From Nocardioides sp. Soil797 (GTDB taxonomy: Bacteria > Actinomycetota > Actinomycetes > Propionibacteriales > Nocardioidaceae), in assembly GCA_001429555.1 (NCBI GenBank), contig LMSR01000015.1, forward strand, positions 458,410 to 522,409: DNA of 64,000 bases, given 5' to 3'. This document shows positions 19,140 to 29,249 of this stretch, piece by piece. The position numbers and the translations under genes were made by a program. The number at the start of each line of letters is the position of its first letter. The first letter of the stretch is position 1. The notes beneath the pieces were generated by a model. It did not search any database. It was given only the letters and a program-made list of their open reading frames with translations, and was not told where the DNA came from.

Positions 19140-19847
19140 CTACTTGATCGCCGGGCGCTCACCGAGCACCGCACGACCGACGCGAACGTGTGTCGCGCCG
19201 TACGAAATCGCGGCTTCGAGATCGCCGCTCATTCCTGCCGAGACCACCCCGGCGTCGGGGTGGTCTCTCCGGAACCGTTCGGCGATCCCGGCGAGTCGTT
19301 CGAAGGCAGCAGACGGATCGGCACCCAGCGGCGCCACCGCCATCAAGCCACGCAGGACCAGCTCGTCGGCGTCGACCACCTTCTGGGCCAGCGCAGCAAG
19401 GTCGTCGGGGTGGACGCCCGACCGTCCGTCGGCCTGCTCCGGAGGGTCGAGGCTGACCTGGAGCAGTACGTCGAGTGGTCGCCCACGCAGCGCCGCCCCG
19501 CGGGCCAGGCCGGTGAGCAGCTTGGCTCGGTCGACCGACTCCACCATGTCGGCATAGGAGGCCACGGCTGCCGCCTTGTTGGACTGCAGCCCGCCGATGT
19601 AGTGCCACCGGACATCGAGGTCGGCACACTCGGCGCTCTTCTCCAGCGCCTCCTGGTGGCGGTTCTCCCCCACGTCCGTGACGCCCAGCCCGGCCAGGAT
19701 CCGCACGTCGGAGGCCGGGAAGAACTTGGTGACGACCGTCACTGTGACCTCGTCATCACGCCGGCCACCTGCGCGACAGGCGTCAGCGACGCGTTGGCGC
19801 ACCTGCGCAAGACCCTCTGCGAGCTCGGCCTCGCGGTGGGCGCTCAT
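19140..19847 (-). CDS. yggS: PLP homeostasis protein (YggS/PROSC family)
   Basis: This protein binds pyridoxal phosphate and balances PLP and amino acid pools without known catalysis. The 235-residue single-domain barrel shows VTVVTKFFPASDVR (PLP lysine), GENRHQEALEK, WHYIGGLQSNKAAAV, and the C-terminal GMSGDLEAAISYGATHVRVGRAVLG. Its ATG overlaps the pgeF stop as ATGA, so translation is coupled. Confidence 0.94.
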   Translation of the reverse strand: MSAHREAELAEGLAQVRQRVADACRAGGRRDDEVTVTVVTKFFPASDVRILAGLGVTDVGENRHQEALEKSAECADLDVRWHYIGGLQSNKAAAVASYADMVESVDRAKLLTGLARGAALRGRPLDVLLQVSLDPPEQADGRSGVHPDDLAALAQKVVDADELVLRGLMAVAPLGADPSAAFERLAGIAERFRRDHPDAGVVSAGMSGDLEAAISYGATHVRVGRAVLGERPAIK

Positions 19848-20581
19848 GGCGAGATCCTGATCAGGCCGCCGAGACGGCCAGAAGCCGGCCCCTCACGGCG
19901 GTGGGACCACAGGTCATCGCTCTCGAGGGTGCAGTCCTCGACTTCCTCGAAGCTGACACCGGCGGCCCGCAGCTGGGCGCGCACGCCGGCACCGATGTCG
20001 AGCGCCGGGGTTCCCCACGACGTCTCGGCGAAGGTCTCGGGGATCGCCGCGGCAACCTCTGCTCGCATCTCCTCCGGCACCTCGTAGCACGATCCGCACA
20101 CGTGTGGACCGACCCAGGCGTGGATGGCTCCGGCTCCGAGCTGGCGCATGCTGGCGATCGCCGCCGGGACGACGCCGGCCGCCAGACCGGGACGTCCTGC
20201 GTGCACGGCCCCGACCACACGGTGATCATCGGACGCGAGCAGAACCGGCACACAGTCGGCCACCCGCACCAGGAGCGTCACGCCGGGAACCCTGGTCACC
20301 AGTGCGTCCGCGACGATCTCCTGCCCGTCATACCCCTCCTCGACCACGACCACGTCGGACCCGTGCACCTGACGCATGCCGATCGGCAGGACCTCCGGAT
20401 CCCCCGGCGTGAACTCGCGCGCCACCACCGCGAGGACGTCCTCGGAGGTGGCGTCGCCGCTCACCGGGCCGGCGTACGACAGGTCGAGGGTGCCGCTCAC
20501 TGTGTGACGGTCGGTGAACGCGACGTCGACGGCCGGTTGGCCGTCGACGTCAGCGAGGCGGGTGTCGCGGAACGCGAACAC
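19844..20581 (-). CDS. pgeF: Peptidoglycan editing factor PgeF (YfiH/laccase-domain family)
   Basis: PgeF-type enzymes correct lipid II carrying L-Ser in place of L-Ala, a role shown in E. coli; some members are also called multicopper oxidases. The 245-residue protein has MRQVHGSDVVVV, the metal-binding VRVADCVPVLLAS, VGAVHAGRPGLAAGVV and GPHVCGSCYEVPEEM. The loop usually reading HAGWRGL is HAGRPGL here. It starts at a GTG 18 bases after ftsZ, fitting a wall-editing job. Confidence 0.92.
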   Translation of the reverse strand: MFAFRDTRLADVDGQPAVDVAFTDRHTVSGTLDLSYAGPVSGDATSEDVLAVVAREFTPGDPEVLPIGMRQVHGSDVVVVEEGYDGQEIVADALVTRVPGVTLLVRVADCVPVLLASDDHRVVGAVHAGRPGLAAGVVPAAIASMRQLGAGAIHAWVGPHVCGSCYEVPEEMRAEVAAAIPETFAETSWGTPALDIGAGVRAQLRAAGVSFEEVEDCTLESDDLWSHRREGPASGRLGGLIRISP

Positions 20582-20599
20582 GTTGTCGAACCGCTCCCG

Positions 20600-21898
20600 T
20601 CACTTCAAGAAGTCGGGAATGTCCAGGTCGTCGTCGTCGAACTGGACCTGGCGCGGCTGACGCTGCGGGGTGGACTGCTGGGGCTGCGATGCCGACCCGG
20701 GCTGCTGACCACCCTGTTGCGGAGCCGCCTGGCCGCCCTGCTGCGGGGCCGACTGCTGCCGCTGCGGCTGACCGACCGGCTGAGCCGGCGGACGCTGCTG
20801 CGACGGAGCCGGCTGGGACGGAGCCTGTTGTGACTGCTGCGGAGCGGAGGACCGCTGGTTGGCCAATGTCTGGGCCGCGTTGCGGGTCTCGGCCTGGCTC
20901 TGCTGGGGCTCCTGGCGGCGAAGGACCGTGCCCTCGTCGCGTCGCTTCGGCATGCCGCCGTCGAAACCGGCCGCGATGACGGTGACGCGAACCTCGTCGC
21001 CCAGAGCGTCGTCGATGGTGGCCCCGAAGATGATGTTGGCCTCGGCGTGCACGGACTCGGCGACCAGGGCAGCAGCCTCGTTGATCTCGAACAGACCGAG
21101 GTCGGAGCCACCCGCGATCGAGAGCAGTACGCCGTGGGCGCCGTCGATGCTGGCTTCGAGCAGCGGGCTCGAGACGGCCATCTCGGCCGCTGCCACGGAG
21201 CGGTCCTCGCCGCGGGCCGAGCCGATTCCCATGAGGGCGGAGCCGGCGTTGGACATCACGGACTTGACGTCGGCGAAGTCGAGGTTGATCAGGCCCGGCG
21301 TGGTGATCAGGTCGGTGATGCCGGAGACACCCTGCAGCAGCACCTGGTCGGCCTGCTTGAAGGCGTCGAGCATGGAGACGTTGCGGTCGCTGATCGAGAG
21401 CAACCGGTCGTTCGGGATCACGATGAGGGTGTCGACCTCCTCGCGCAGCTGCGCGATGCCCTCCTCGGCGGAGTTGGCGCGGCGCCGACCCTCGAACGCG
21501 AACGGGCGCGTGACGACCCCGATGGTCAGGGCGCCGAGCGAACGCGCGATGCGGGCCACAACGGGCGCGCCTCCGGTGCCGGTGCCACCGCCCTCGCCGG
21601 CGGTCACGAACACCATGTCGGCGCCCTTGATGACCTCTTCGATCTCGTCGGCATGGTCCTCGGCCGCCTTGCCGCCGACCTCGGGGTTGGCGCCGGCACC
21701 GAGGCCGCGAGTGAGCTCGCGACCGATGTCGAGCTTGACGTCTGCGTCGCTCATCAGGAGCGCTTGGGCATCGGTGTTGATCGCGATGAACTCGACGCCC
21801 TTGAGTCCGACCTCGATCATCCGGTTGACGGCGTTGACGCCACCCCCACCGATACCTACGACCTTGATGATGGCCAGGTAGTTCTGTGCTGCTGCCAC
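20600..21898 (-). CDS. ftsZ: Cell division GTPase FtsZ
   Basis: This tubulin homologue forms the Z ring. The 432-residue protein begins at a GTG ([27 protein letters not shown]). The GTP-binding signature [13 protein letters not shown] and the T7 synergy loop [11 protein letters not shown] are present. The C-terminal linker from about residue 325 is unusually rich in Gln, Pro and Ser. It ends in the [12 protein letters not shown] tail, which should bind SepF. The ORF begins 255 bases from ftsQ, and that gap holds a conserved-looking promoter region. Confidence 0.98.
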   Translation of the reverse strand: MAAAQNYLAIIKVVGIGGGGVNAVNRMIEVGLKGVEFIAINTDAQALLMSDADVKLDIGRELTRGLGAGANPEVGGKAAEDHADEIEEVIKGADMVFVTAGEGGGTGTGGAPVVARIARSLGALTIGVVTRPFAFEGRRRANSAEEGIAQLREEVDTLIVIPNDRLLSISDRNVSMLDAFKQADQVLLQGVSGITDLITTPGLINLDFADVKSVMSNAGSALMGIGSARGEDRSVAAAEMAVSSPLLEASIDGAHGVLLSIAGGSDLGLFEINEAAALVAESVHAEANIIFGATIDDALGDEVRVTVIAAGFDGGMPKRRDEGTVLRRQEPQQSQAETRNAAQTLANQRSSAPQQSQQAPSQPAPSQQRPPAQPVGQPQRQQSAPQQGGQAAPQQGGQQPGSASQPQQSTPQRQPRQVQFDDDDLDIPDFLK

Positions 21899-22036
21899 GG
21901 CGGCTGTGCCTCTCCCTGATCGGTGTCGCCCGCACCCCGGGAAGGATGTCGAGCCTGTCTGTGCGACATCGGCCCGGTCGGACCGATGGTGGTGCTGGTG
22001 CTTCGTGGGGGAAGTCGATCAGTTGACCGGAACCTT

Positions 22037-22068
22037 AACCCTGAAGTGGAGGGTTATAGTTATGTCAA
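22037..22068 (-). promoter_or_regulatory. ftsZ upstream regulatory region
   Basis: On the minus strand TTGACA (22063-22068) is followed by TAACTATAACCCTCC. A perfect 6-bp inverted repeat AACCCT/AGGGTT (22037-22042 and 22050-22055) straddles this AT-richer patch about 140-170 bases before the ftsZ GTG. Position and composition suggest an ftsZ promoter or operator in the ftsQ-ftsZ gap. Spacing to a clear -10 box is not satisfactory. Confidence 0.45.
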
Positions 22069-22153
22069 CCTCTCGTTGTCGAAGACACTAGACACACCGA
22101 TTGCAAGATTCACGCCCAACACGCCACGACTCGAAGAAATCTCGCGAGGAGGG

Positions 22154-22903
22154 TCAGCGGGTGGTGGGCTGGTTCGGCACCGAGACGTCGTAGACCTGCG
22201 CCTTGCGCTTGATCAGCTGTGCGATCACCGTCGACTTGTCGTCGGTGTTCTCCGCACTCCCCCACACGATGCTGCGGCCGTCACGCAGCTCCAGCGAGAT
22301 CTGGTCGATCGTGCTCAGCTCGACGTGCTCGACCTTGCGTGCGATCGCCGCCGGCAGGCTGGCCACCACCTTGGCGCCCTCGGTGACCGCCTCGTCGGCG
22401 GTGTCCTCGTCGATCTTGATCAGGGGCAGCTTGGCCGGCAACGACCGGTAACTGCGAAAGGCGAACCCGGTGGCATCGATCCCTCGCCAGGTGCCACCCC
22501 GCTCGACCACGGCCACCGCCACCCGCTCCTCGACCTTCACCAGGACCCGGTCGGGCCACTCGCGAGACACATCGGCGGACTTCACCTCGGGCAGGCTCTC
22601 CACCCGCTCGCGGATCGCGGAGATGTCGGCCCGGGCCAGCGGTTCGGCCGGGACGTCGGCGGCCTCGACCACTCGCTGCTCGGTGAGCAGGGAGGTGCCC
22701 TCGACGTCGACCCCCTTCACCGACAGCACCGAGGAGAAGTAGACCAACCAGATGCCGACGACCGCGGCGATCAGCAGCACGACCCCGATCACCACGACGC
22801 GCACCTTCAGCCAGCGACGCGCCCATTGGCGGCGTACGAAGCGCCGACGGCTCAGCTCTTCCTCGTCGACCTCCTGGTTGCGGCGACGCAGACGGTCAAG
22901 CAC
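22154..22903 (-). CDS. ftsQ: Cell division protein FtsQ
   Basis: This is a bitopic divisome protein that joins FtsL and FtsB. The 249-residue protein has an arginine-rich cytoplasmic head, one membrane helix (VRVVVIGVVLLIAAVVGIWL, about residues 31-50), a POTRA domain (VKGVDVEGTSLL…EVKSADVSREWPDRVLVKVEER), and the FtsQ beta domain. The GTG at 22903 (LDRLRRRNQ) overlaps murC by 8 bases and is chosen over upstream starts that would run far into murC. Confidence 0.93.
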   Translation of the reverse strand: MLDRLRRRNQEVDEEELSRRRFVRRQWARRWLKVRVVVIGVVLLIAAVVGIWLVYFSSVLSVKGVDVEGTSLLTEQRVVEAADVPAEPLARADISAIRERVESLPEVKSADVSREWPDRVLVKVEERVAVAVVERGGTWRGIDATGFAFRSYRSLPAKLPLIKIDEDTADEAVTEGAKVVASLPAAIARKVEHVELSTIDQISLELRDGRSIVWGSAENTDDKSTVIAQLIKRKAQVYDVSVPNQPTTR

Positions 22904-24326
22904 CTGCGGACTCCTCCCGGGCCGCAAGCAGGGCAAGGAGCTCGGGCCCGACTTCGGTGACGTCGCCGGCTCCGAGCGTGAGCACCAGGTCGCCCGGGCG
23001 GGCGATGTCGGCCAACAGCCCGGCGGCGTCGCCGCGCTGCGGAACGAAGTGCACGAGGTCGGCAGACAGGGGTACGGCGTCCGCCACGAGCCGGCCCGTG
23101 ACCGCAGGGTCCGGGTCCTCGCGAGCGACGTAGACGTCGAGCACGGCAACCTCGTCGGCGGATCCCAGTGCCTCGCCCATGGCAGCACCGAAGATGCGGG
23201 TGCGGGAGACCAGGTGGGGTTGGTAGCAGACGATCAGGCGGCCGTCGCCGGCCATGGCGCGCGCCGCCTGGAGGTCGCCCGCGATCTCGACCGGGTGGTG
23301 GGCATAGCTGTCGCAGACACGTACGCCGGCGACCTCCCCCTTGGCCTCCATGCGCCGACGTGACCCGGTGAAGCCGGCCAACCCGGCAGCCAGCGCCTCG
23401 AACGGGAAGCCGAGTCGCAGCCCGAGCGCGAGGGCAGCCAGGGCATCGAGCACGTAGTGGCGTCCGGGGATCTGGAGCGAGACCTCACCGAGGGCCTCGT
23501 CATCCCGGACCACGGTGAATCGGGAGTTGCTCCCCTCGAACGACAGGTTCGTCGCGCGCAGGTCAGCGGTCGCCGCCTCACCGACCGCGATCACCTCACG
23601 ACCGGCGGCACGTGCGGAGTCGGCGAGCGCTGCGGCGCCGGGGTCATCGACTACGCAGACCAGGAAGCCGTCGGGGTCGAGGGTGTCGACGAACTCGACG
23701 AACGCGGCCTGATAGGCCTCCTCGGTGCCCCAGACATCGAGGTGGTCGGCCTCGACGTTGGTGACGATGCCGGCACGGGGCCGGTAGACCAGGAACGCGC
23801 CATCACTCTCGTCGGCCTCGGCGACGAACAGCTCCCCGGCACCGTCGTGGGCGTTGCTCCCGGTCTGCACCAGCACCGCGCCGATCGCGTACGTCGGATC
23901 GGCGTTCACCTCGAGCAGGGCCATGGTCAGCAGCGAGGTGGTCGTCGTCTTGCCGTGGGTGCCGGCCACCGCGAGCACCGACTTGTCGGCCATCACTGCG
24001 GCCAGGCCCGCCGAGCGTGGCAGCATCCGCAGGCCACGGCGCCGGGCCTCGAGCACCTCAGGGTTGTCCTCACGCGCGGCGGTCGTGATCACCACGGTCT
24101 CGGCGTCACGGACGTGCTCGGCGGCATAGCCGAGGTGGCAGGTGACCCCGAGAGCACGCAGGGCGGGCAGGAACGGGGTGTCGTTGTCGTCGCTACCGGT
24201 CACGGCCAGGCCACGTTGGGCCATGATCTTCGCGATCGCCGACAGGGCCGCACCGCCGATGCCGATGAAGTGGACGCGCCCGAGCTGGTCAGCGGGCAGG
24301 AGCTCGTCGGGGATCGGAACCTTCAT
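22896..24326 (-). CDS. murC: UDP-N-acetylmuramate–L-alanine ligase
   Basis: MurC adds L-alanine to UDP-MurNAc, the first step of the peptide stem. The 476-residue Mur ligase shows HFIGIGGAALSAIAKIM (UDP-binding), the P-loop AGTHGKTTTTSL, VAEADESDGAFL, TNVEADHLDVWG and SYAHHPVEIAGDL. The ATG at 24326 overlaps the murG stop as ATGA and starts MKVPIPDELL; a longer upstream reading frame lies inside murG and is rejected. Confidence 0.97.
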   Translation of the reverse strand: MKVPIPDELLPADQLGRVHFIGIGGAALSAIAKIMAQRGLAVTGSDDNDTPFLPALRALGVTCHLGYAAEHVRDAETVVITTAAREDNPEVLEARRRGLRMLPRSAGLAAVMADKSVLAVAGTHGKTTTTSLLTMALLEVNADPTYAIGAVLVQTGSNAHDGAGELFVAEADESDGAFLVYRPRAGIVTNVEADHLDVWGTEEAYQAAFVEFVDTLDPDGFLVCVVDDPGAAALADSARAAGREVIAVGEAATADLRATNLSFEGSNSRFTVVRDDEALGEVSLQIPGRHYVLDALAALALGLRLGFPFEALAAGLAGFTGSRRRMEAKGEVAGVRVCDSYAHHPVEIAGDLQAARAMAGDGRLIVCYQPHLVSRTRIFGAAMGEALGSADEVAVLDVYVAREDPDPAVTGRLVADAVPLSADLVHFVPQRGDAAGLLADIARPGDLVLTLGAGDVTEVGPELLALLAAREESAGA

Positions 24327-25396
24327 CGTCCGGCCTCCAGGATCATCCGGGCCAGCTTCTCGTCGGCGTCGAGGGGGATAATCGACTCCGCCGCAGCGCC
24401 CATCGCGGCCAGCCGCTCCGGGTCGGTGAGCAACGCCGGCACCATCGACTCGATCCACGCGGGGGTCAGGGCCCGGTCGCTGACCAACAGCCCACCTCCG
24501 GCATCGACGACGGGGCGGGCGTTGAATGCCTGCTCCCCGTTGCCGATCGGGAGGGGAACGTAGATCGCCGGGAGGCCGACCCCGGAGACCTCGGTGACGG
24601 TGTTGCTGCCGGCCCGGCACAGCACCGCATCGGCCGCTGAGTAGGCCAGGTCCATTCGGTCGACGTAGTTGAGCACGACGTAGGGCACCGAGCTGCGCGG
24701 CGTCTCCAGCGAGTGCTTGGGCCCGACGATGTGGAGCACCTGCACGCCGGCCGCCTCGAAGGCGCCCGCTGCGGCCGCGACCGACTGGTTGAGCGAGGTG
24801 GCGCCCTGGGACCCACCCGTGACCACGAGGGTGGGTCGCTCGGGATCGAGACCGAAGGTGGCGCGGGCCTCGGCGCGCAGCGCATCGCGGTCGAGGGTGG
24901 CGATCATCCGGCGGATCGGCAGTCCGACGTACGCCGCGTGGCGCAGGTCGGTGTCGGGGAACGAGGTCGCCACGTGCCGGGTCATGCGGGCACCGAGCCG
25001 GTTGGCGATGCCGGGCAGGGCGTTGCCCTCGTGCACCACGATCGGCAGGTGTCGCCTGCGGGCGGCGAGATAGGCCGGCACGGACACATAGCCGCCGAAA
25101 CCGACCACCACGTCAGGACGAGTGCGGTCGACCACGTCGAGCGCGGCGGCACGCGCGGCGCGCAGCTTGCCCGGCGTACGCAGCAGCTCGGCCGACGGAC
25201 GACGCGGCAGCGGGACCCGGGGCACGAACTCCAGGGGCAGTCCGGCCTCGGGCACCAGGCGCGCCTCGAGGCCCTCACGGGTGCCGAGACAGGTGATGTC
25301 GGTGTCGGGCGCCAGCCGGCGGAGCGCATCGGCGGTCGCGAGCATGGGTGAGGTGTGGCCGGCAGAACCTCCGCCGGCAAGAAGGACGCGCATCAT
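24323..25396 (-). CDS. murG: Lipid II synthase MurG
   Basis: This peripheral membrane GT-B glycosyltransferase adds GlcNAc to lipid I. The 357-residue protein has the glycine-rich loop LLAGGGSAGHTSPMLA, HEGNALPGIANRLGAR, the VTGGSQGATSLNQSV loop, the acceptor region DAVLCRAGSNTVTEVSGVGLP, and the GNGEQAFNARPVVDAGGG donor site. The start overlaps the ftsW stop as ATGATG. Confidence 0.97.
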   Translation of the reverse strand: MMRVLLAGGGSAGHTSPMLATADALRRLAPDTDITCLGTREGLEARLVPEAGLPLEFVPRVPLPRRPSAELLRTPGKLRAARAAALDVVDRTRPDVVVGFGGYVSVPAYLAARRRHLPIVVHEGNALPGIANRLGARMTRHVATSFPDTDLRHAAYVGLPIRRMIATLDRDALRAEARATFGLDPERPTLVVTGGSQGATSLNQSVAAAAGAFEAAGVQVLHIVGPKHSLETPRSSVPYVVLNYVDRMDLAYSAADAVLCRAGSNTVTEVSGVGLPAIYVPLPIGNGEQAFNARPVVDAGGGLLVSDRALTPAWIESMVPALLTDPERLAAMGAAAESIIPLDADEKLARMILEAGR

Positions 25397-26673
25397 TTTC
25401 CTCGACGGGTTGTGCCGGCCGAGAGCCCGGCCGAACGGCTACGTTTGCGCGCTGCCAGTGCCTTGGCGGCCTCGGGCTCGGACCGGGCGAAGCCGATCAG
25501 CAGGCCCAGGGCAATCAGGGACGGCAACAGTGCGGACCCACCATAGGAGACCAGTGGCAACGGGATGCCGACCACGGGGAGCATGGCCAGCACCATGCCG
25601 ACGTTGATGATCATCTGGCCCAGCAACCAGACCGTGATGCCGAACGACGTGTAGCGCACGAACGGGTCGGTCGTGTTGCTGGCCACCCGGATCGCGGCAT
25701 AGGCGATGGTCAGGAACAGGCCCAGGACCAGCAGGGTGCCGACCAGGCCGAGCTCCTCGCCGAGCACGGCGAAGATGAAGTCGGTGTGGGCCTCGGGGAG
25801 GTCACCCCACTTCTGTTGGCTGGCACCGATGCCCTGGCCGAACCAGCCACCGGTGGCAAGTGCGTAGAGGCCGTGGGCCGGCTGCCAGCCTGCGTCGTGG
25901 TACTCCTTGAACGGATCGACGAAGCTGAGCAGTCGGCCGCGACGCTCGTCGTTGGTGGTGGCGAGGTAGAAGGCGCCGACCCCGATCACCGACAGCGCGA
26001 GGGCGAACAGCTTGCCGGGAGCACCCACCACCCACAGCATGGCGAGCCCGATGGCGAAGAGCACCAGCGCGGTGCCGAGGTCCTTCTGGAGCAGGACCAG
26101 CCCGGCCACGAGTGCCATGCCGGGCACCACCGGGACCAGCACGTGGTGCAGCTCGCCCAGGCGACGCTGCTTGTTGGCGTAGACGTGGGCGGCCCACAGG
26201 ATCACCGCGAGCTTGGCGATCTCGGACGGTTGGATCGCGATCGGGCCCACGGCCAACCAGTTGGTCTGACCGTTGCGGGTCAGACCGAGCGGCGTCTGGG
26301 TCAGGGCCAGCAGCACCATCGACACCACCAGGGCCGGCCACACCAGGCGACGGAAGAATCGTTGCGGAAGTCGCGAGGCCAGGAACGCCAGCGGCAGCCC
26401 GATGACCACCCACATCAGCTGGCGCTTCACGATCGCGTAGGAGTCGCCGTTCTCCTCGTAGGAGTAGACGCTCGAGGCCGACAGCACCATGATCAGCCCG
26501 ATGGTCAGCAGCAGGGCCGACGCACCGAGCAGGAGGTAGTAGGAGGTCAGCGGCCGGTCGAGGGCCCCACGCAGGGCAGCAAGACGACCACGCAGCCAGA
26601 CCAACCGGGAAGGGATTCGGGAGGTGCTCGGCGCACTGGCTCCCGACTCACGCTCGGCGGTCGTACTGGCCAC
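25393..26673 (-). CDS. ftsW: Septal SEDS glycosyltransferase FtsW
   Basis: FtsW polymerises lipid II at the septum in partnership with the class B PBP encoded at 32219-33985. The 426-residue protein has about ten membrane helices. SEDS motifs include WLAVGPIAIQPSEIAKLA, LLQKDLGTALVLF, GLYALATGGWFGQGIGASQQKWGDLPEAHTDFIFAVLGEELG (in parts) and the C-terminal GIPLPLVSYGGSALL. The GTG at 26673 has GGAGGG upstream. N- and C-terminal tails are polar, as in actinobacterial FtsW. Confidence 0.95.
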   Translation of the reverse strand: MASTTAERESGASAPSTSRIPSRLVWLRGRLAALRGALDRPLTSYYLLLGASALLLTIGLIMVLSASSVYSYEENGDSYAIVKRQLMWVVIGLPLAFLASRLPQRFFRRLVWPALVVSMVLLALTQTPLGLTRNGQTNWLAVGPIAIQPSEIAKLAVILWAAHVYANKQRRLGELHHVLVPVVPGMALVAGLVLLQKDLGTALVLFAIGLAMLWVVGAPGKLFALALSVIGVGAFYLATTNDERRGRLLSFVDPFKEYHDAGWQPAHGLYALATGGWFGQGIGASQQKWGDLPEAHTDFIFAVLGEELGLVGTLLVLGLFLTIAYAAIRVASNTTDPFVRYTSFGITVWLLGQMIINVGMVLAMLPVVGIPLPLVSYGGSALLPSLIALGLLIGFARSEPEAAKALAARKRSRSAGLSAGTTRRGK

Positions 26674-26697
26674 GTGCCCTCCCCTCAGCCACTGGGC

Positions 26698-28161
26698 TCA
26701 TTCCTGGTCTGCGATGTGGCGGTGGACCGCCTCGGCAAATCTGTCGCCCCGTTCGCCGTAGTTGGTGAACATGTCCATGGACGCACAGCCCGGTGCCAGC
26801 AGCACCGTGTCACCCGGCTGGGCCAGACGACTGGCAGCTGCCACCACCTCGTCCATCGGCGAGGCCTGGCCACCAGTCTCCCCGGCACCTGTGTCGATGA
26901 GGGGCACATCCGGTGCGTGTCGCGAAAGCGCGTCGGCGATCACATGTCGGTCGGCCCCGAGGAGTACGACGCCACGCAGCCGCCCGCGAACCTTCTGGAC
27001 CAGCTCCTCGAAACGTGCCCCCTTGGCCAGTCCCCCGGCCACCCACACCACGGAGTCGAAGGCGCCGAGCGACGAGGCGGCGGCATGGGGGTTGGTGGCC
27101 TTGGAGTCGTCGATCCAGGTCACCTCGTCGTGCACGGCGACCTCGGCGATGCGGTGGCCGTCGGGCCGGAACGCCCGGAGCCCGTCGCGCACGGCGGCCT
27201 GCGAGACCCCGTGGGCACGAGCCAGGGCGGCCGCTGCCAGGGCGTTGGCGACGAAGTGCGGCGCCGGGGAGGCGAGGTCGGAGATGGTGCACAGCTCGGC
27301 GGCGCTGCTCTCACGCTTCTCGATGAAAGCGCGGTCGACCAGCATGTCCTCGACGACCCCGAGCATGCCGACGCTCGGCATGCCGAGCGTGAACCCGATG
27401 GCGCGGGCGCCCTCCTGCACGTCGGCCTCGCGCACCAGCTCCTCGGTGGTGGGGTCGGCCGTGTTGTAGACGCAGGCACGTCGGACGTGCTCGTAGATGC
27501 GGCCCTTGTCGGCGGCGTAGTCAGCCATCGGTGTCTCGCCGACGTACCAGTCGAGGTGGTCCTCGGCGACGTTGAGCACCACGGCGGACTCGGCGCTCAT
27601 CGACGACGTGTAGTGGAGCTGGAAGCTGGACAGCTCGACGGCGAAGACGTCGTACGGCTCGGGATCCATCACGGCCTCGACGATGGGCAGGCCGACGTTG
27701 CCGACCGCCACGCTGCGCAGACCGGCTGCGCGCAGGATCGAGTCGAGCATCTGGACGGTCGTGGTCTTGCCGTTCGTGCCGGTGATCGCCAGCCACGGGG
27801 CGGCGTTCTCGGGGTCACGCAGGCGCCAGGCGAGCTCGACCTCACCCCAGATCGGTATGCCGCGATCGCGTGCCTGGGCGAGGAGCGGGGCGTCGGGGCG
27901 CCAACCGGGTGAGGTGACCAGGACGTCGACGTCGTCGGGCAGGGTGGCCGTCGAGCCGGCCCCGAGGCGGATGTCGGCGCCGAGACTGCGCAACAGCTCG
28001 GCCTTCTCCTCCTTGCCGTCGGCCGTGTCGTCCATGGCGATCACCGTGGCGCCCAGGAAGAGCAGGTTGTCGGCCGCGGCGAAGCCGGAGACCCCGAAGC
28101 CGGCGACGGCGACCCGGACACCGTCCCAGGGGGTGTGGCGGCCCAGTTCGTCGAGGTTCAC
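26698..28161 (-). CDS. murD: UDP-N-acetylmuramoylalanine–D-glutamate ligase
   Basis: MurD adds D-glutamate to UDP-MurNAc-L-Ala. The 487-residue protein shows [16 protein letters not shown], the P-loop [13 protein letters not shown], the ELSSFQLHY substrate site, [10 protein letters not shown] and [11 protein letters not shown]. The GTG at 28161 overlaps the mraY stop as GTGA and is the natural start; a far upstream ATG would lie inside mraY. Confidence 0.97.
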   Translation of the reverse strand: MNLDELGRHTPWDGVRVAVAGFGVSGFAAADNLLFLGATVIAMDDTADGKEEKAELLRSLGADIRLGAGSTATLPDDVDVLVTSPGWRPDAPLLAQARDRGIPIWGEVELAWRLRDPENAAPWLAITGTNGKTTTVQMLDSILRAAGLRSVAVGNVGLPIVEAVMDPEPYDVFAVELSSFQLHYTSSMSAESAVVLNVAEDHLDWYVGETPMADYAADKGRIYEHVRRACVYNTADPTTEELVREADVQEGARAIGFTLGMPSVGMLGVVEDMLVDRAFIEKRESSAAELCTISDLASPAPHFVANALAAAALARAHGVSQAAVRDGLRAFRPDGHRIAEVAVHDEVTWIDDSKATNPHAAASSLGAFDSVVWVAGGLAKGARFEELVQKVRGRLRGVVLLGADRHVIADALSRHAPDVPLIDTGAGETGGQASPMDEVVAAASRLAQPGDTVLLAPGCASMDMFTNYGERGDRFAEAVHRHIADQE

Positions 28162-29249
28162 GTGCCGGCCACCCATTCGGCGTAGAAGATGCCCAGGCCG
28201 GTGGCCACGCACAGGCCGGTGATGATCCAGAACCGGATCACGACGGTCACCTGCTCCCACCCGAGCATCTCGAAGTGGTGATGCAGTGGCGTCATCCGGA
28301 AGATGCGTCTGCCGGTGCCGGTCAGTTTTCGGGTGGCCTTGAAGTAGGTCACCTGCATCATCACCGACAGTGTCACCATCACGAAGAGGCCGCCGAGGAT
28401 GACCAGCAGCAGCTCGGTGCGGGTCAGGATGGCCAGTCCGGCGAGGCCGGCACCCAGCGCCAGCGAGCCGGTGTCGCCCATGAAGATCTGGGCCGGTGAG
28501 GCGTTCCACCACAGGAACCCGAAGCAGGCGCCGGTGATGGCCGAGGCGACGATGGCCAGGTCGAGTGGGTCACGCACCTCGTAGCAACGGCCGTAGGTGA
28601 TGTCGGCCTGCCCGCACCACTGGTTGTTCTGCCAGATGTTCACCAGCGTGTAGGCACCGAAGACCATCATCGAGGCTCCGGCGGCGAGGCCGTCAAGACC
28701 GTCGGTGAGGTTGACCGCGTTGCTGGTGCCGGTGACGATCACCCAGATCAGCAGCACCACCACGACGCTGGGCAGCACCCACGCGTCGAGGTCGCGGATG
28801 AACGAGATGTGGTTGGAGGCTGGGGTGCGGCCCCGGTCGTCCTCGAGCCAGGGTGAGAGGGCGAGCACGCCGAAGGCGATCGCGATCACGGTCTGCCCGA
28901 TGATCTTGGCCTTGCTGCGCAGCCCGAGGTTGCGCTGCTTGTAGATCTTGATGAAGTCGTCGAGGAAGCCGACCAGGCCGATCCCGACGAAGAGGAACAG
29001 CAACAGCAGCGCCGAGGCGGTCGGCAGGTCCTGGGTGACCAGCTTGGCGAAGGCGTAGCCGATCACGCTGGCCAGGATGATCACGGTGCCGCCCATCGTG
29101 GGCGTGCCGCGCTTGGTGTGGTGGGTGGTGGGCCCGTCCTCGCGGATCTCCTGGCCGTAGCCCTTCGCCGAGAGCAGGCGAATGGCGTAACGGGTGCCCA
29201 GCAGGGACAGCAGCAGCGACAGCCCACCACTGAGCAGGATCGCTCTCAT
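28158..29249 (-). CDS. mraY: Phospho-N-acetylmuramoyl-pentapeptide transferase
   Basis: MraY transfers phospho-MurNAc-pentapeptide to undecaprenyl phosphate, forming lipid I. The 363-residue protein has about ten membrane helices. Catalytic loops are visible: [24 protein letters not shown] with the aspartate pair, [26 protein letters not shown] and MTPLHHHFE. The ATG overlaps the murF stop as ATGA. Confidence 0.98.
   Translation of the reverse strand: MRAILLSGGLSLLLSLLGTRYAIRLLSAKGYGQEIREDGPTTHHTKRGTPTMGGTVIILASVIGYAFAKLVTQDLPTASALLLLFLFVGIGLVGFLDDFIKIYKQRNLGLRSKAKIIGQTVIAIAFGVLALSPWLEDDRGRTPASNHISFIRDLDAWVLPSVVVVLLIWVIVTGTSNAVNLTDGLDGLAAGASMMVFGAYTLVNIWQNNQWCGQADITYGRCYEVRDPLDLAIVASAITGACFGFLWWNASPAQIFMGDTGSLALGAGLAGLAILTRTELLLVILGGLFVMVTLSVMMQVTYFKATRKLTGTGRRIFRMTPLHHHFEMLGWEQVTVVIRFWIITGLCVATGLGIFYAEWVAGT

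Noticed and set aside
24327..24620. An N-terminally longer MurC frame
   Set aside because: The extra part lies inside murG in another frame; MKVPIPDELL at 24326 fits the family and the ATGA overlap.
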